Shown: positions 1 to 8,851 of the stretch, in pieces
Layout: the number at the start of each line of letters is the position of its first letter
How positions within the stretch are numbered: position 1 is the first letter of the stretch
Source of the DNA: Flagellimonas amphidinii
GTDB taxonomy: Bacteria; Bacteroidota; Bacteroidia; Flavobacteriales; Flavobacteriaceae
Direction of reading: 5' to 3'
DNA: 64,000 nt
Assembly (NCBI RefSeq): GCF_013090115.1
Contig: NZ_JABFNN010000030.1
Span: 62,001 to 126,000 of the forward strand
The notes under the pieces: generated by a model
What the model was told of the DNA's origin: nothing
Database searches by the model: none
The model's input: only the letters and a program-made list of their open reading frames with translations
Made by a program: the position numbers and the translations under genes

Positions 1-1250
1 AGCTCTAACGGCACTTCTATGTAGCCCAACTGCTGTACCATCTTTCCTTCAAGAGCAGGAGCTTCGTTGAAAGAGGCTACTTCAATGGAGGCATCGCTCA
101 GAGGTTTACCTGCCACCTGATTTTTACTTTCTACCACAAGGGTTCTTGAGGTTTGGGTATAGCTAATATTGTCTATCAAATCATTTGAGGAAGCTTGCGA
201 AGAGGAGGAAAAAACCACATCATTGGTATCATAACCATATTTAACCTTGTGGACACCCGATCTAACTTTGAGTCTTTTTCCTAAATCGTAGGCAACCGTA
301 AGACCATAGCTAAGATTAACATTGCCCGATTTGGAGTTAGGGGCAAAATTGGAGTGAATGGGAGACCCGTCTCCTGTTGCATTAAAGTATACGGGTGCTA
401 CCGAAGGGCCTACAGACCATTTTCTGTTAGTGTTCTCAGCAACTTCAATTTCCGCTTCTTCCTGTTCTTTTATGGCATCGAAAATCGATTTTGTTTCGTT
501 TTGATTTTCTTCTTCATCGGTTTTGGCAATAGCCTCATTTTCTTTTTGCTGCTTTTGAAGCTCTTCAGCAATTAGGTCTTTTTGAGATTTTTCCTCTTTC
601 AGATTAATTTTTACATCTGCTATAACTTCCTTTTCCTCACGGACCATATTATCCAATAGGGATTGTTCTGGATTTCTTTGTTGGGAGATTTCTGATGCAA
701 CACCGTTATCTTGAGCAACCGCATTTTCTACTTGAGCCAAAGCAACATTAGTTTCATCTGTTTGGTTGTTCGGAATGTCAGTTTTATTTGGATTGGCATG
801 ATTTTCCTTCTGCTCGTTTCCATTAGTGACCAACTGCTGAGTTTTTTGTTGACTTTGGTGATTGTTGATTACACCATCAGAATCTTCAGAGGTTCTAATT
901 TGGGTATCATCTGAAGAGTTGACTACACGCTCCGAATCGTTCAGTATTGAAGGATCATCATCAATAGCTTTGCTATTGTTGTCCTCAGCCCGATTATCAT
1001 TGTTTTCCACTTCGGTTACAATAATCTCTTCGTCAATAGGCTCAGTTCCAAATGGATTAATGACATAGAAGAGTATGGCCAAAAGTGCGGCCACACCACC
1101 TAAGCGCCACCATATTGGAATAATGCGCTTTTTCTGTTTCTTTTTGTCCAAAGATGCTTCAATGGATTGCCAGACTCTTTCGTCCGGAACCTCCTGAAAA
1201 TCCTTGAGTGTTTCTTTGAACAATTGCTCTAAATTCTTTTTCCCCATCAT
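1..1250 (-). CDS. Anti-sigma-like outer-membrane beta-barrel protein, C-terminus cut by window edge
   Basis: The reading frame is open from an ATG-ATG pair at 1250 to the window edge, so the C-terminus is missing. The first 42 residues are charged and contain VPDERVWQSIE, a pattern common in the cytoplasmic part of flavobacterial anti-sigma-like proteins. One membrane helix spans about residues 44-65 (IPIWWRLGGVAALLAILFYV). A long acidic, Asn/Gln/Glu-rich low-complexity linker follows to about residue 280. The visible end (WSVGPSVAPVYF and on) looks like the start of an outer-membrane beta-barrel domain. It begins 8 bp after the ECF sigma gene stops, so the two are almost certainly one transcript. 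Inferred role: holding the sigma factor and sensing the envelope. This is a family-pattern inference, not a tested function. Confidence 0.75.
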   Translation of the reverse strand, partial: MMGKKNLEQLFKETLKDFQEVPDERVWQSIEASLDKKKQKKRIIPIWWRLGGVAALLAILFYVINPFGTEPIDEEIIVTEVENNDNRAEDNNSKAIDDDPSILNDSERVVNSSDDTQIRTSEDSDGVINNHQSQQKTQQLVTNGNEQKENHANPNKTDIPNNQTDETNVALAQVENAVAQDNGVASEISQQRNPEQSLLDNMVREEKEVIADVKINLKEEKSQKDLIAEELQKQQKENEAIAKTDEEENQNETKSIFDAIKEQEEAEIEVAENTNRKWSVGPSVAPVYFNATGDGSPIHSNFAPNSKSGNVNLSYGLTVAYDLGKRLKVRSGVHKVKYGYDTNDVVFSSSSQASSNDLIDNISYTQTSRTLVVESKNQVAGKPLSDASIEVASFNEAPALEGKMVQQLGYIEVPLE

Positions 1251-1258
1251 TGAAATAG

Positions 1259-1789
1259 TTAAGCAATGTTTATGTTTTCTTTTTCTATTTTTTCCCTCAA
1301 GATCATTTTGGCCCTGGCCAAATTTGATTTTGAAGTTCCAGTGGATGTCCCCAACATCTCACTAATCTCTTTGTGGCTATAACCATCCAAAACATACAGA
1401 TTGAATGTCAATCTATATTTATTTGGTAGCTCTTGAATATATCCCAATAGCGTGGAGAGGTTTATATCTGCCTGCTCCAAATCCACGTCCATTTCCTCCC
1501 CGTAGTTTTCAGAAACTACATTTAGGTGCTGTTCTTTTCTATATTTTTGCAGCACCGTGTTCACCGTAATTCTTTTGATCCAACCTTCAAAGGAACCTTG
1601 AAAACCATACTTGTCTATTTTGTTGAAAATGGTCATAAAACTGTCGTGGAGATTATCCTCCGCCTCAGCTCTATTTTTAGAGTATTTGAGACACATACCG
1701 AAAAGAATACCGGAATATTTCCGGTATAATTCAGCTTGGGCCTTACGGTTTCCCTTTTTGCAGTTATGTATTAGTTCCTCAAGTTCCAA
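1259..1789 (-). CDS. ECF-type RNA polymerase sigma factor
   Basis: About 176 residues, the usual ECF length. Region 2 lies at about residues 18-90 (YRKYSGILFGMCLKYS, EAEDNLHDSFMTIF, FEGWIKRITVN). Region 4 lies at about 115-165, with ELPNKYRLTFNLYVLDGYSHKEISEMLG and a helix-turn-helix ending SKSNLARAK. It directs RNA polymerase to a small envelope-related regulon. The frame has no ATG near its 5' end; the best start is TTG at 1787-1789, or ATT four codons further upstream. It sits between a small lipoprotein gene (44 bp upstream) and the anti-sigma-like membrane gene (8 bp downstream), the usual sigma/anti-sigma arrangement in Flavobacteriia. The target promoters are unknown. Confidence 0.9.
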   Translation of the reverse strand: MELEELIHNCKKGNRKAQAELYRKYSGILFGMCLKYSKNRAEAEDNLHDSFMTIFNKIDKYGFQGSFEGWIKRITVNTVLQKYRKEQHLNVVSENYGEEMDVDLEQADINLSTLLGYIQELPNKYRLTFNLYVLDGYSHKEISEMLGTSTGTSKSNLARAKMILREKIEKENINIA

Positions 1790-1833
1790 ATGTTGGTCAA
1801 TTTTGGAATATTGGTTTATGTGGTATGTAAAAA

Positions 1834-2256
1834 TTATTCTACAGGGACGGTGTATTCAAGGTAAACCGGATTTTCACTTGCATCCTGTCCGGCATAAAAC
1901 CTAAAATTGTAGTCTTCGGTAAAAATTACCTGAAAACGCAATGTTGCCACAACTTGTTCAATAGCTTGAGTACAGGCTGCATTTTCATCTGTTAATACAG
2001 TTCCAATAACAGCTACATCTCTATCGGTCTGGCCAATCTTGTCAACATCAAACCCCTCAAAAAATGTACAACCATTGGGTCTCTCATAGGTTACCTGAAG
2101 GTCATACGTTGTGTTGAGTTCAAAAGATTCAGGAAGTTCAGCTTCTACAACTTTTAATGTTGTGAAATGAAAATTTGGGCTGTCACTTTCTAAATCGCAT
2201 GAACCAAAAAATGTGCACGCCATAATAGCAAATATGGGTACGATTATTTTCTTCAT
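1834..2256 (-). CDS. Small lipoprotein of unknown function
   Basis: 140 residues. A type II signal peptide (MKKIIVPIFAIMACTFFGSC) ends in a lipobox with Cys20, followed by acidic residues. The mature part is beta-rich with paired cysteines (NGCTFF, NAACTQ) that could form disulfides after export. No family is recognised. It is the first gene of the minus-strand group with the sigma factor and membrane anti-sigma-like gene, so it may belong to the same envelope-sensing unit. That link rests on position only. Confidence 0.7.
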   Translation of the reverse strand: MKKIIVPIFAIMACTFFGSCDLESDSPNFHFTTLKVVEAELPESFELNTTYDLQVTYERPNGCTFFEGFDVDKIGQTDRDVAVIGTVLTDENAACTQAIEQVVATLRFQVIFTEDYNFRFYAGQDASENPVYLEYTVPVE

Positions 2257-2350
2257 CTTTAAGCCTTTTAGTTCCTAGATGAGCAATAAAGACAAGGGTT
2301 GCGTAGGATTTCACAACCTCTACCAAATAATTTATGAATTAAGGTGCGAA

Positions 2351-3358
2351 TTAATCGTTAATTGCGGCGATTGCTTCCCGGATTTTGCCCTCCAATTCTT
2401 CAGAAAGTTCAGGATTGTCCAAAAGCAATGCCTTTACCGCATCCCTTCCCTGGCCAAGTTTTGTATCACCATAACTAAACCAAGAACCACTCTTCTTCAC
2501 AATTTCATAAGCCACCCCCAAATCAAGGATTTCTCCAATTTTTGAGATGCCTTCGCCATACATAATATCAAATTCCGCAGTTTTAAAAGGAGGTGCTACT
2601 TTGTTCTTAACGACTTTGACACGTGTTTTGTTCCCTTGCACATTACCATCAGTATCTTTTATTTGCGTGGATCTTCTAATGTCCAACCGTACCGAAGCAT
2701 AAAACTTAAGAGCATTTCCACCTGTTGTTGTTTCAGGGTTTCCGAACATGACCCCAATCTTTTCCCTTAATTGGTTGATGAAGATTACGGTACAATTGGT
2801 TTTGCTGATTGTAGAGGTCAATTTTCTGAGAGCCTGTGACATTAGACGAGCATGAAGTCCCATTTTAGAATCTCCCATTTCTCCTTCAATCTCACTTTTT
2901 GGAGTTAGTGCAGCAACAGAATCCACAATAACAATATCAATGGCCCCTGACCTGATTAAGTTGTCTGCAATTTCCAAAGCTTGCTCACCATGATCAGGTT
3001 GGGATATGATAAGATTGTCAATATCCACCCCTAATTTTTTTGCATAAAAACGATCAAAAGCGTGTTCCGCATCAATAAAGGCAGCTATCCCACCTGCTTT
3101 CTGTGCCTCGGCAATGGCATGGAGGGTCAAAGTGGTTTTACCCGAAGATTCAGGACCATAGATTTCAATAACACGACCTCTTGGGTAACCGCCAACGCCC
3201 AAAGCAATATCCAACCCCAAAGAACCAGAAGGAATAACCTCGACATCTTCAACGACACTATCACCCATCTTCATAACAGCTCCTTTGCCGTAGGTCTTGT
3301 CCAGTTTATCCAGAGTTAATTTTAAGGCTTTTAATTTTGCTTCTTTTTCGTTGCTCAT
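2351..3358 (-). CDS. recA: RecA recombinase
   Basis: 335 residues from the ATG at 3358. RecA forms ATP-dependent filaments on single-stranded DNA, exchanges strands in homologous recombination and repairs breaks. The Walker A motif GPESSGKT is at residues 68-75, with family blocks [38 protein letters not shown] and [21 protein letters not shown]. The reading frame continues 36 codons upstream, but that extension has no resemblance to RecA, and [19 protein letters not shown] is the expected N-terminus. It is monocistronic here. I saw no clear LexA box in the region upstream, consistent with the loss of classical LexA in many Flavobacteriia. Confidence 0.98.
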   Translation of the reverse strand: MSNEKEAKLKALKLTLDKLDKTYGKGAVMKMGDSVVEDVEVIPSGSLGLDIALGVGGYPRGRVIEIYGPESSGKTTLTLHAIAEAQKAGGIAAFIDAEHAFDRFYAKKLGVDIDNLIISQPDHGEQALEIADNLIRSGAIDIVIVDSVAALTPKSEIEGEMGDSKMGLHARLMSQALRKLTSTISKTNCTVIFINQLREKIGVMFGNPETTTGGNALKFYASVRLDIRRSTQIKDTDGNVQGNKTRVKVVKNKVAPPFKTAEFDIMYGEGISKIGEILDLGVAYEIVKKSGSWFSYGDTKLGQGRDAVKALLLDNPELSEELEGKIREAIAAIND

Positions 3359-3548
3359 GGTTCTCAATGTTAGGAAGGATAAAAATACCATTTCTTTCTT
3401 CATGCCACAAAAGCGACGCAACCTTTTTATAAGATTGCATCTTGGAGGTACTAACTCATAATCCATATGGCGGATTTTATTGCTTTGATCCGCTGCCTCA
3501 AGGAAAGGGAAAAAATTTAGCTATGAATTGGATTGGACAGTTTAAGAA

Positions 3549-3580
3549 GGGTTTTGGTTAAACAAAGCCCTTTTTCTTTT
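3549..3580 (+). terminator. Rho-independent terminator upstream of trhO, with no annotated gene before it
   Basis: The stem GGGTTTTG / CAAAGCCC (one U-G pair) with loop GTTAAA can be extended by A-T pairs and is followed by TTTTTCTTTT. It points towards the plus strand. Nothing annotated precedes it except a possible 12-codon frame at 3523-3561 whose stop codon lies in the loop. It may end a short RNA transcribed away from recA. Confidence 0.55.
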
Positions 3581-3598
3581 CTCAAAAAAGGAAAATTT

Positions 3599-3606
3599 TA
3601 TCTTTG
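3599..3606 (+). promoter_or_regulatory. Probable -7 promoter element for trhO
   Basis: TATCTTTG matches the Bacteroidota -7 consensus TAnnTTTG. It is 45 bp before the trhO ATG and just after the terminator at 3549-3580, so trhO appears to have its own promoter. No convincing -33 TTG was found at the right distance. Confidence 0.45.
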
Positions 3607-3651
3607 CTCTACTTTTTAGAAACTATTTTTTGACTTAACGATTGGTATAGC

Positions 3652-4683
3652 ATGCAACTGTACAATACATTAAGTGCAAAAGAAAGGGAGGCACTCATTG
3701 AAGAGGCCGGACAAGATCGGCTTACCATCTCTTTCTATAAATATGCACACATTGGAAATCCCACAATTCTAAGGAATCACTTGTTTATTAACTGGGACAG
3801 CATGGATGTGCTTGGTCGCATTTATGTTGCCCATGAAGGGGTAAATGCACAACTATCGGTTCCTGCGGAAAACTTTCAGACGTTCAAAGCTCATTTGGAC
3901 AGCATTACTTTTCTGGAAAATGTTCGATTGAACATTGCGGTTGAACAGGACAACAAATCATTTTTGAAGTTGAAAGTGAAGGTGCGTGAGAAGATTGTGG
4001 CAGATGGATTGAATGATGGCACATTTGACGTGACCAACAAGGGAATCCATGTTGGAGCCAAACAATTTAATGAACTGATTGAAGACCCGGATACTGTTTT
4101 GGTGGACATGCGCAACCATTACGAAAGTGAAATAGGCCATTTTAAAAATGCCATTACCCCAGATGTGGACACTTTTCGGGATTCTTTGGATATTATTGAA
4201 GAAGACCTGTCTGAGCACAAAGAAGATAAAAAGTTGGTCATGTATTGCACAGGGGGCATTCGTTGTGAAAAAGCCAGCGCCTATTACAAGCATAAAGGTT
4301 TTAAGAATGTCTTTCAATTGGAAGGAGGAATTATTGAATACACCCGTCAGGTAAAGGCCGAAAATTTGGAAAACAAATTCTTGGGGAAAAACTTTGTTTT
4401 TGATCATAGAAGAGGCGAACGTATTTCCGATGATGTGATTTCCCATTGTCATCAATGTGGCAAGCCATGTGATACCCATGTGAACTGTGCCAATGAAGCC
4501 TGTCATTTATTGTTCATTCAGTGTGAAGAATGTGCTAAGGTCATGGATAATTGTTGTTCGCATGAATGCCAAGAGGTTAGCAAACTTCCCTACGAGGAAC
4601 AAAAACGATTGCGAAAAGGCAAGGGAGCGAGCAATAAAATATTCAAAAAAGGACGCTCTCCCGTATTGAAATTCAAAAAGTAG
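3652..4683 (+). CDS. trhO: tRNA uridine(34) hydroxylase / rhodanese-family protein
   Basis: 343 residues, of the YceA/TrhO family. These enzymes use oxygen to convert U34 to 5-hydroxyuridine in tRNAs. The N-terminal domain (about 1-110; YVAHEGVNAQLSVP) precedes a rhodanese domain (about 125-235) with active-site loop CTGGIRC at 199-205, and then a cysteine-rich tail (CHQCGKPCDTHVNCANEAC, CEECAKVMDNCC), probably a metal site. The start follows a Bacteroidota-type -7 box by 45 bp. A 28-bp perfect palindrome lies between this gene and the next. The family assignment is secure. The precise tRNA chemistry is taken from characterised relatives. Confidence 0.92.
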   Translation: MQLYNTLSAKEREALIEEAGQDRLTISFYKYAHIGNPTILRNHLFINWDSMDVLGRIYVAHEGVNAQLSVPAENFQTFKAHLDSITFLENVRLNIAVEQDNKSFLKLKVKVREKIVADGLNDGTFDVTNKGIHVGAKQFNELIEDPDTVLVDMRNHYESEIGHFKNAITPDVDTFRDSLDIIEEDLSEHKEDKKLVMYCTGGIRCEKASAYYKHKGFKNVFQLEGGIIEYTRQVKAENLENKFLGKNFVFDHRRGERISDDVISHCHQCGKPCDTHVNCANEACHLLFIQCEECAKVMDNCCSHECQEVSKLPYEEQKRLRKGKGASNKIFKKGRSPVLKFKK

Positions 4684-4741
4684 CATTTCAATGCTGCCAC
4701 AAATTGTGCTATATTTACATCTAATAATTTTATGAACCCTT

Positions 4742-4769
4742 TTTAAGGAAACCATATGGTTTCCTTAAA
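4742..4769. repeat. 28-bp perfect palindrome upstream of the PSP1 gene
   Basis: Bases 4742-4769 are a perfect palindrome centred on CATATG, with arms reading TTTAAGGAAACCAT. It is 58 bp after the trhO stop and 14 bp before the PSP1-gene ATG. It lacks a T-tract, so it is a poor terminator. As RNA it would be a strong hairpin beside the start codon, and as DNA a two-fold operator. Confidence 0.75.
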
Positions 4770-4783
4770 TCAAGATATTAAAT

Positions 4784-5938
4784 ATGGGATGTAGCAGTTG
4801 TTCAACCGGAAAGGATGGACAACCGCGTGGTTGCAAGAACAATGGTACTTGTGGCACTGATGGTTGTAACAAGCTGACAGTCTTTGACTGGCTTTCCAAT
4901 ATGTCGCTACCCAATGGTCAAAAATCTTTTGACTGTGTTGAGGTACGTTTCAAAAATAGCAGAAAGGAATTTTTTAGAAATGTGGATAACCTTCCGTTGT
5001 CCATAGGAGATGTTGTTGCCACTCAGGCAAAATCTGGGCATGATGTAGGCATTGTTACCCTTACCGGCGAATTGGTGCGGGTACAGATGAAAAGAAAAAA
5101 GGTATCTCCTGAAGATAATGATATTCCGAAGATTTACAGAAAAGCTTCCCAACGCGATATTGATGTTTGGCAAAAGTGCAGAGACAAAGAGGAAGAAATT
5201 AAAAAGCGTTCCAGGGAAATAGCCATCTCGTTAAAACTTGAAATGAAACTGAGTGATGTAGAGTTTCAAGGTGATGGTTCTAAAGCAACTTTTTATTACA
5301 CTGCCGAGGAACGTGTGGATTTTAGGCAATTGATAAAGGATATGGCCAAAGCCTTTGGCATCCGAATTGAAATGCGCCAAATTGGTTATCGGCAAGAAGC
5401 TCAACGTTTAGGAGGAGTGGGTTCCTGTGGCCGAGAACTGTGTTGCTCTACTTGGTTGACAGATTTTAGATCGGTAAGCACGGCCTCTGCACGCTACCAA
5501 CAATTGGCACTTAATCCACAAAAATTGGCTGGTCAATGTGGTAAACTCAAATGCTGTCTCAATTATGAGTTGGATATGTACTTGGAGGCCCTAAAGGATT
5601 TTCCATCGCAAGACAGCAAGTTGATGACCAGAAAGGGCATTGCTTTTTGCCAAAAGGCTGATATCTTCAAAGAAACACTTTGGTTTTCCTACAAAGATGA
5701 CCCTGCAACATGGCATGCTTTGAACAAGGAACAGGTTCAAGAAATCTTGGAGAAGAACAAGAAGAACGAAAAAATAGCCAGTTTGGAGGAATATGCGGAG
5801 GATAACATCAGTGAAGAGAAAATGGCATTTGAAAATGTGGTTGGCCAAGATAGCCTGACCCGTTTTGATAGACCAAAGAAGAAAAGGAGAAAAAAGAAAC
5901 GAAGAAAAAACAAGCCCAAAGCAACTTCCAATGCGTAG
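4784..5938 (+). CDS. ricT: PSP1-domain protein (RicT/YaaT-like)
   Basis: 384 residues. The PSP1 core (about 30-280) carries GSCGRELCCSTW and CGKLKCCLNYELDMY, the paired cysteines that in Bacillus RicT help bind an iron-sulfur cluster in the Ric complex affecting RNA maturation. The first 28 residues hold a second cluster, Cys3, Cys6, Cys17, Cys23 and Cys28. The last 20 residues are mostly lysine and arginine, suggesting nucleic-acid contact. Its stop overlaps the gldH start by 8 bp, so translation is probably coupled. The neighbours gldH and PBP1A form a conserved Flavobacteriia group. The function in this phylum is inferred. Confidence 0.88.
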   Translation: MGCSSCSTGKDGQPRGCKNNGTCGTDGCNKLTVFDWLSNMSLPNGQKSFDCVEVRFKNSRKEFFRNVDNLPLSIGDVVATQAKSGHDVGIVTLTGELVRVQMKRKKVSPEDNDIPKIYRKASQRDIDVWQKCRDKEEEIKKRSREIAISLKLEMKLSDVEFQGDGSKATFYYTAEERVDFRQLIKDMAKAFGIRIEMRQIGYRQEAQRLGGVGSCGRELCCSTWLTDFRSVSTASARYQQLALNPQKLAGQCGKLKCCLNYELDMYLEALKDFPSQDSKLMTRKGIAFCQKADIFKETLWFSYKDDPATWHALNKEQVQEILEKNKKNEKIASLEEYAEDNISEEKMAFENVVGQDSLTRFDRPKKKRRKKKRRKNKPKATSNA

Positions 5939-6419
5939 AATGCTCTTGCTTATCATGATTTTGACTTTAGGGTTGGAATCGTGTAACACCGACTTGGAGT
6001 TTTCGGAATATATCTCCATACAGAATGAGACATGGAATATGAATGATGTGGTCAGTTTTCAATTTTCTGGGTTGGATTCTATCAGTTCTCATAACATGTA
6101 CATCAACATTAGAAATGACAACGACTTTCCTTTCAGCAACCTTTTCTTGATTACCGAATTGGAACATCCGGACGGCGAAACCCAAAAGGATACCTTGGAA
6201 TTTAGAATGGCTGAACCTACTGGGGAATGGTTGGGCAAAGGGTTGGGAAGTATCAAAGAGAACAAACTCTGGTTCCGGGAAAAAATCGTTTTTCCAGATT
6301 CTGGCGTATATAAGGTAAACATTACCCATGCCATGCGCAAAAATGGGGATGTTGATGGCATTCATGCCTTAGGAGGCATTACAGATGTTGGTTTGGAAAT
6401 AGAAAAAAGCACCCAATAA
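5931..6419 (+). CDS. gldH: Gliding motility lipoprotein GldH
   Basis: 162 residues from the ATG at 5931. GldH is an envelope lipoprotein required for gliding and for the associated type IX secretion machinery in flavobacteria. A signal peptide (MRRMLLLIMILTLGLESC) ends in a lipobox Cys. Typical GldH segments include WNMNDVVSFQF, NIRNDNDFPFSNLFL and GLGSIKENKLWFREKIVFPDSG. An in-frame extension of 22 codons upstream lies inside the PSP1 gene and is rejected, because the lipoprotein signal begins at 5931. It overlaps PSP1 by 8 bp and is 2 bp from the PBP gene, so the three form an operon. Confidence 0.92.
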   Translation: MRRMLLLIMILTLGLESCNTDLEFSEYISIQNETWNMNDVVSFQFSGLDSISSHNMYINIRNDNDFPFSNLFLITELEHPDGETQKDTLEFRMAEPTGEWLGKGLGSIKENKLWFREKIVFPDSGVYKVNITHAMRKNGDVDGIHALGGITDVGLEIEKSTQ

Positions 6420-6421
6420 AA

Positions 6422-8752
6422 ATGGCAAAGGCTAAACAAAAAAAACAAAAAAGCTTCTTCCCTTACATCAAATGGTTTTGGATCTTATTTGGATCAGGCG
6501 TTCTTTTATTTGTATTGATTTTTCTTTTAGCATCTTGGGGCGTGTTCGGTACAATGCCCACATTTGAACACTTGGAAAACCCAAATACCAATTTGGCTAC
6601 GGAAATAATTTCTTCTGATGGGGAAACCCTAGGGAAATTTTATTTGGATGATAACAGGACCCCGATAGCTTTTGAAGAATTGCCAAAGAACTTAGTTGAT
6701 GCTTTAGTGGCAACTGAAGATGCCAGATATTACAGTCATTCGGGGATTGATGCAAGAGGTACTGTTAGGGCATTTGCCTTTTTGGGCAGAAGAGGAGGGG
6801 CAAGTACCCTGTCTCAACAATTGGCAAGACAACTTTTCATTGGGGTAAGGGATAAAAAAAGCACCACCAATGCCATACTTCAAAAAGTTCAAGAATGGGT
6901 TATAGCCACGCGTCTGGAGCGGAACTATACCAAGGAAGAGATTATGGCAATGTACCTTAACATATATGATTTTGGCTATGCAGCCGATGGTATCCGCTCT
7001 GCTGCAAGAATCTATTTTGGCAAGGAACCTGCAGAACTTAAAACCGAAGAATCAGCCGTATTGGTAGGGATGCTAAAAAATTCTTCACTCTATAATCCCA
7101 TCCGAAGGGAAGAGTTGGTAAAGAATCGTAGAAATACAGTATTGGCACAAATGGCCAAGTACGGGTACATTGCCGAACAAGAAAAAGATTCGCTCCAAAA
7201 CCTGAAAATGGACATCAACTTTAGTCCAGAATCCCATAGAGAAGGATTGGCCACTTATTTTAGAATGTATACGCAAAAGTGGCTGAACAATTGGGTGAAA
7301 GAGAACCCTAAACCAGATGGAGAAAAGTACAATATCTATTTGGACGGGCTTAAAATATACACCACCATAGATTCTAGAATGCAGAAAAATGCGGAGGAAG
7401 CCGTTGAAGCCCATATGAAAAAGCTGCAAGCTGAATTTTTCCATCAAAACACACCAGACAGAAATGCAACGGCACCATTTTTAGATATTAAATCAGGAAC
7501 CATAGATACCATCATGCGTCAGGCCATGAAAACTTCAGAGCGATGGAGAATCCTAAAAAAACAAGGAATGTCCGCAAAGGACATTGAAGCAACATTTCAT
7601 AAAAAAGCTGAAATGACAGTTTTTGATTGGAATAGCGATTCCTATGAAAAGGATACCATCATGACTCCGATGGATTCCATCCGCTATTATAAAACGTTCC
7701 TAAGAACAGGAATGATGTCAATGGAACCACAAACAGGTCATGTAAAGGCTTGGGTTGGGGGAGTTGATTACAAACATTTCCAATATGACAATGTAATCCA
7801 AGGAGCCAGACAGGCTGGATCAACATTTAAGCCCTTTGTCTATGCCGCTGCAATTGATCAATTAAGATACTCACCATGTGATTCTTTACCAGATAACCAA
7901 TATTGCATTGAACCACTAAAACATGGAAATCCGGAAGCATGGTGCCCAAAAAATTCAGACGGTAAATATTCTGGCGAAAACATTACCCTAAAATATGCCT
8001 TGGCAAACTCTGTTAACACCGTAACTGCCCAATTGATCGATAAAGTTGGACCAGGGTCAGTAGCTGCTATTGCAAAAAGTATGGGTTTGACAAGGGATAT
8101 CCCTGAAGTGCCTTCAATTGCTCTCGGAACCCCAGATTTTAATGTCTATGAAATGGTAGGTGCCTATGGCACATTTGCCAATCAAGGGGTTTATGTGAAG
8201 CCGGTAATGGTAACTCGTATTGAGGACAAAAACGGGACGGTCCTCTATGAATATACCCCAGAGACCAAGGATGTCTTAAGCAAGGATGTGGCTTATGCCA
8301 TGGTCAATCTGATGGAAGGGGTAACACAGTATGGGTCCGGAGGAAGACTTCGTCACTCTTTTGCAAAAGAACAAACGGTCTATAAAGAAATCATTACGGG
8401 ATATCCGTATCAACTTACCAATCCCATTGCCGGAAAAACAGGGACCACACAAAACCAGAGTGATGGCTGGTTTATGGGGATGGTTCCCAATTTGGTTACA
8501 GGAGTCTGGGTCGGTGGAGATAATAGATCAATTCATTTTAAAAGCATTTTGTATGGACAAGGTGCTTCGATGGCATTACCTATTTGGGCTTTGTACATGA
8601 AAAAGAATTACGAAAATAAAGAATTAGGTATTTCCAAAGATGCTTTTGAGAAGCCTGAAGACCTTTCCATCAATGTGGATTGCACAAAGGTTTTAGAAGA
8701 ACTCAAAGAGGACGTGGATACCGAAGACGATTTAGACGATTTAGATTTTTAA
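6422..8752 (+). CDS. mrcA: Class A penicillin-binding protein 1A (glycosyltransferase/transpeptidase)
   Basis: 776 residues. It polymerises lipid II and cross-links peptidoglycan. There is one N-terminal membrane anchor (about 17-40). The glycosyltransferase domain (about 60-240) has VATED at 96-100 with catalytic Glu99, and GGASTLSQQLARQLF. The transpeptidase domain has nucleophile Ser467 in STFK, then SVNT as the SxN motif and KTGTT as the KTG motif. All catalytic residues are present. The C-terminal tail is acidic. It is third in the PSP1-gldH-PBP operon, which ends in a strong terminator at 8775. Bifunctionality is clear; the exact E. coli orthology (1A or 1B) is not implied by the symbol. 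Confidence 0.95.
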   Translation: MAKAKQKKQKSFFPYIKWFWILFGSGVLLFVLIFLLASWGVFGTMPTFEHLENPNTNLATEIISSDGETLGKFYLDDNRTPIAFEELPKNLVDALVATEDARYYSHSGIDARGTVRAFAFLGRRGGASTLSQQLARQLFIGVRDKKSTTNAILQKVQEWVIATRLERNYTKEEIMAMYLNIYDFGYAADGIRSAARIYFGKEPAELKTEESAVLVGMLKNSSLYNPIRREELVKNRRNTVLAQMAKYGYIAEQEKDSLQNLKMDINFSPESHREGLATYFRMYTQKWLNNWVKENPKPDGEKYNIYLDGLKIYTTIDSRMQKNAEEAVEAHMKKLQAEFFHQNTPDRNATAPFLDIKSGTIDTIMRQAMKTSERWRILKKQGMSAKDIEATFHKKAEMTVFDWNSDSYEKDTIMTPMDSIRYYKTFLRTGMMSMEPQTGHVKAWVGGVDYKHFQYDNVIQGARQAGSTFKPFVYAAAIDQLRYSPCDSLPDNQYCIEPLKHGNPEAWCPKNSDGKYSGENITLKYALANSVNTVTAQLIDKVGPGSVAAIAKSMGLTRDIPEVPSIALGTPDFNVYEMVGAYGTFANQGVYVKPVMVTRIEDKNGTVLYEYTPETKDVLSKDVAYAMVNLMEGVTQYGSGGRLRHSFAKEQTVYKEIITGYPYQLTNPIAGKTGTTQNQSDGWFMGMVPNLVTGVWVGGDNRSIHFKSILYGQGASMALPIWALYMKKNYENKELGISKDAFEKPEDLSINVDCTKVLEELKEDVDTEDDLDDLDF

Positions 8753-8774
8753 GTTTCCAAAATATATAAAAATG

Positions 8775-8812
8775 AAAAGCCCCAAGAAGAATATATCTCT
8801 TGGGGCTTTTTT
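8775..8812 (+). terminator. Rho-independent terminator after PBP1A
   Basis: A perfect 13-bp stem AAAAGCCCCAAGA / TCTTGGGGCTTTT with a 10-nt loop, followed by more T. It ends the PSP1-gldH-PBP operon and separates it from the CoA-transferase genes. Confidence 0.9.
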
Positions 8813-8851
8813 ATAATAATTGTAATTTCAGACAATCAGAAAATTGAATAT

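Noticed and set aside
3359..3466. In-frame 36-codon N-terminal extension of recA
   Set aside because: The added residues do not resemble RecA, and the internal ATG at 3358 gives the normal N-terminus and length.
3359..3480. LexA/SOS box upstream of recA
   Set aside because: No recognisable dyad of known LexA type was seen; many Flavobacteriia lack classical LexA.
3958..4506. Open frame (182 codons) antisense to trhO
   Set aside because: Shadow of a conserved gene; no family pattern.
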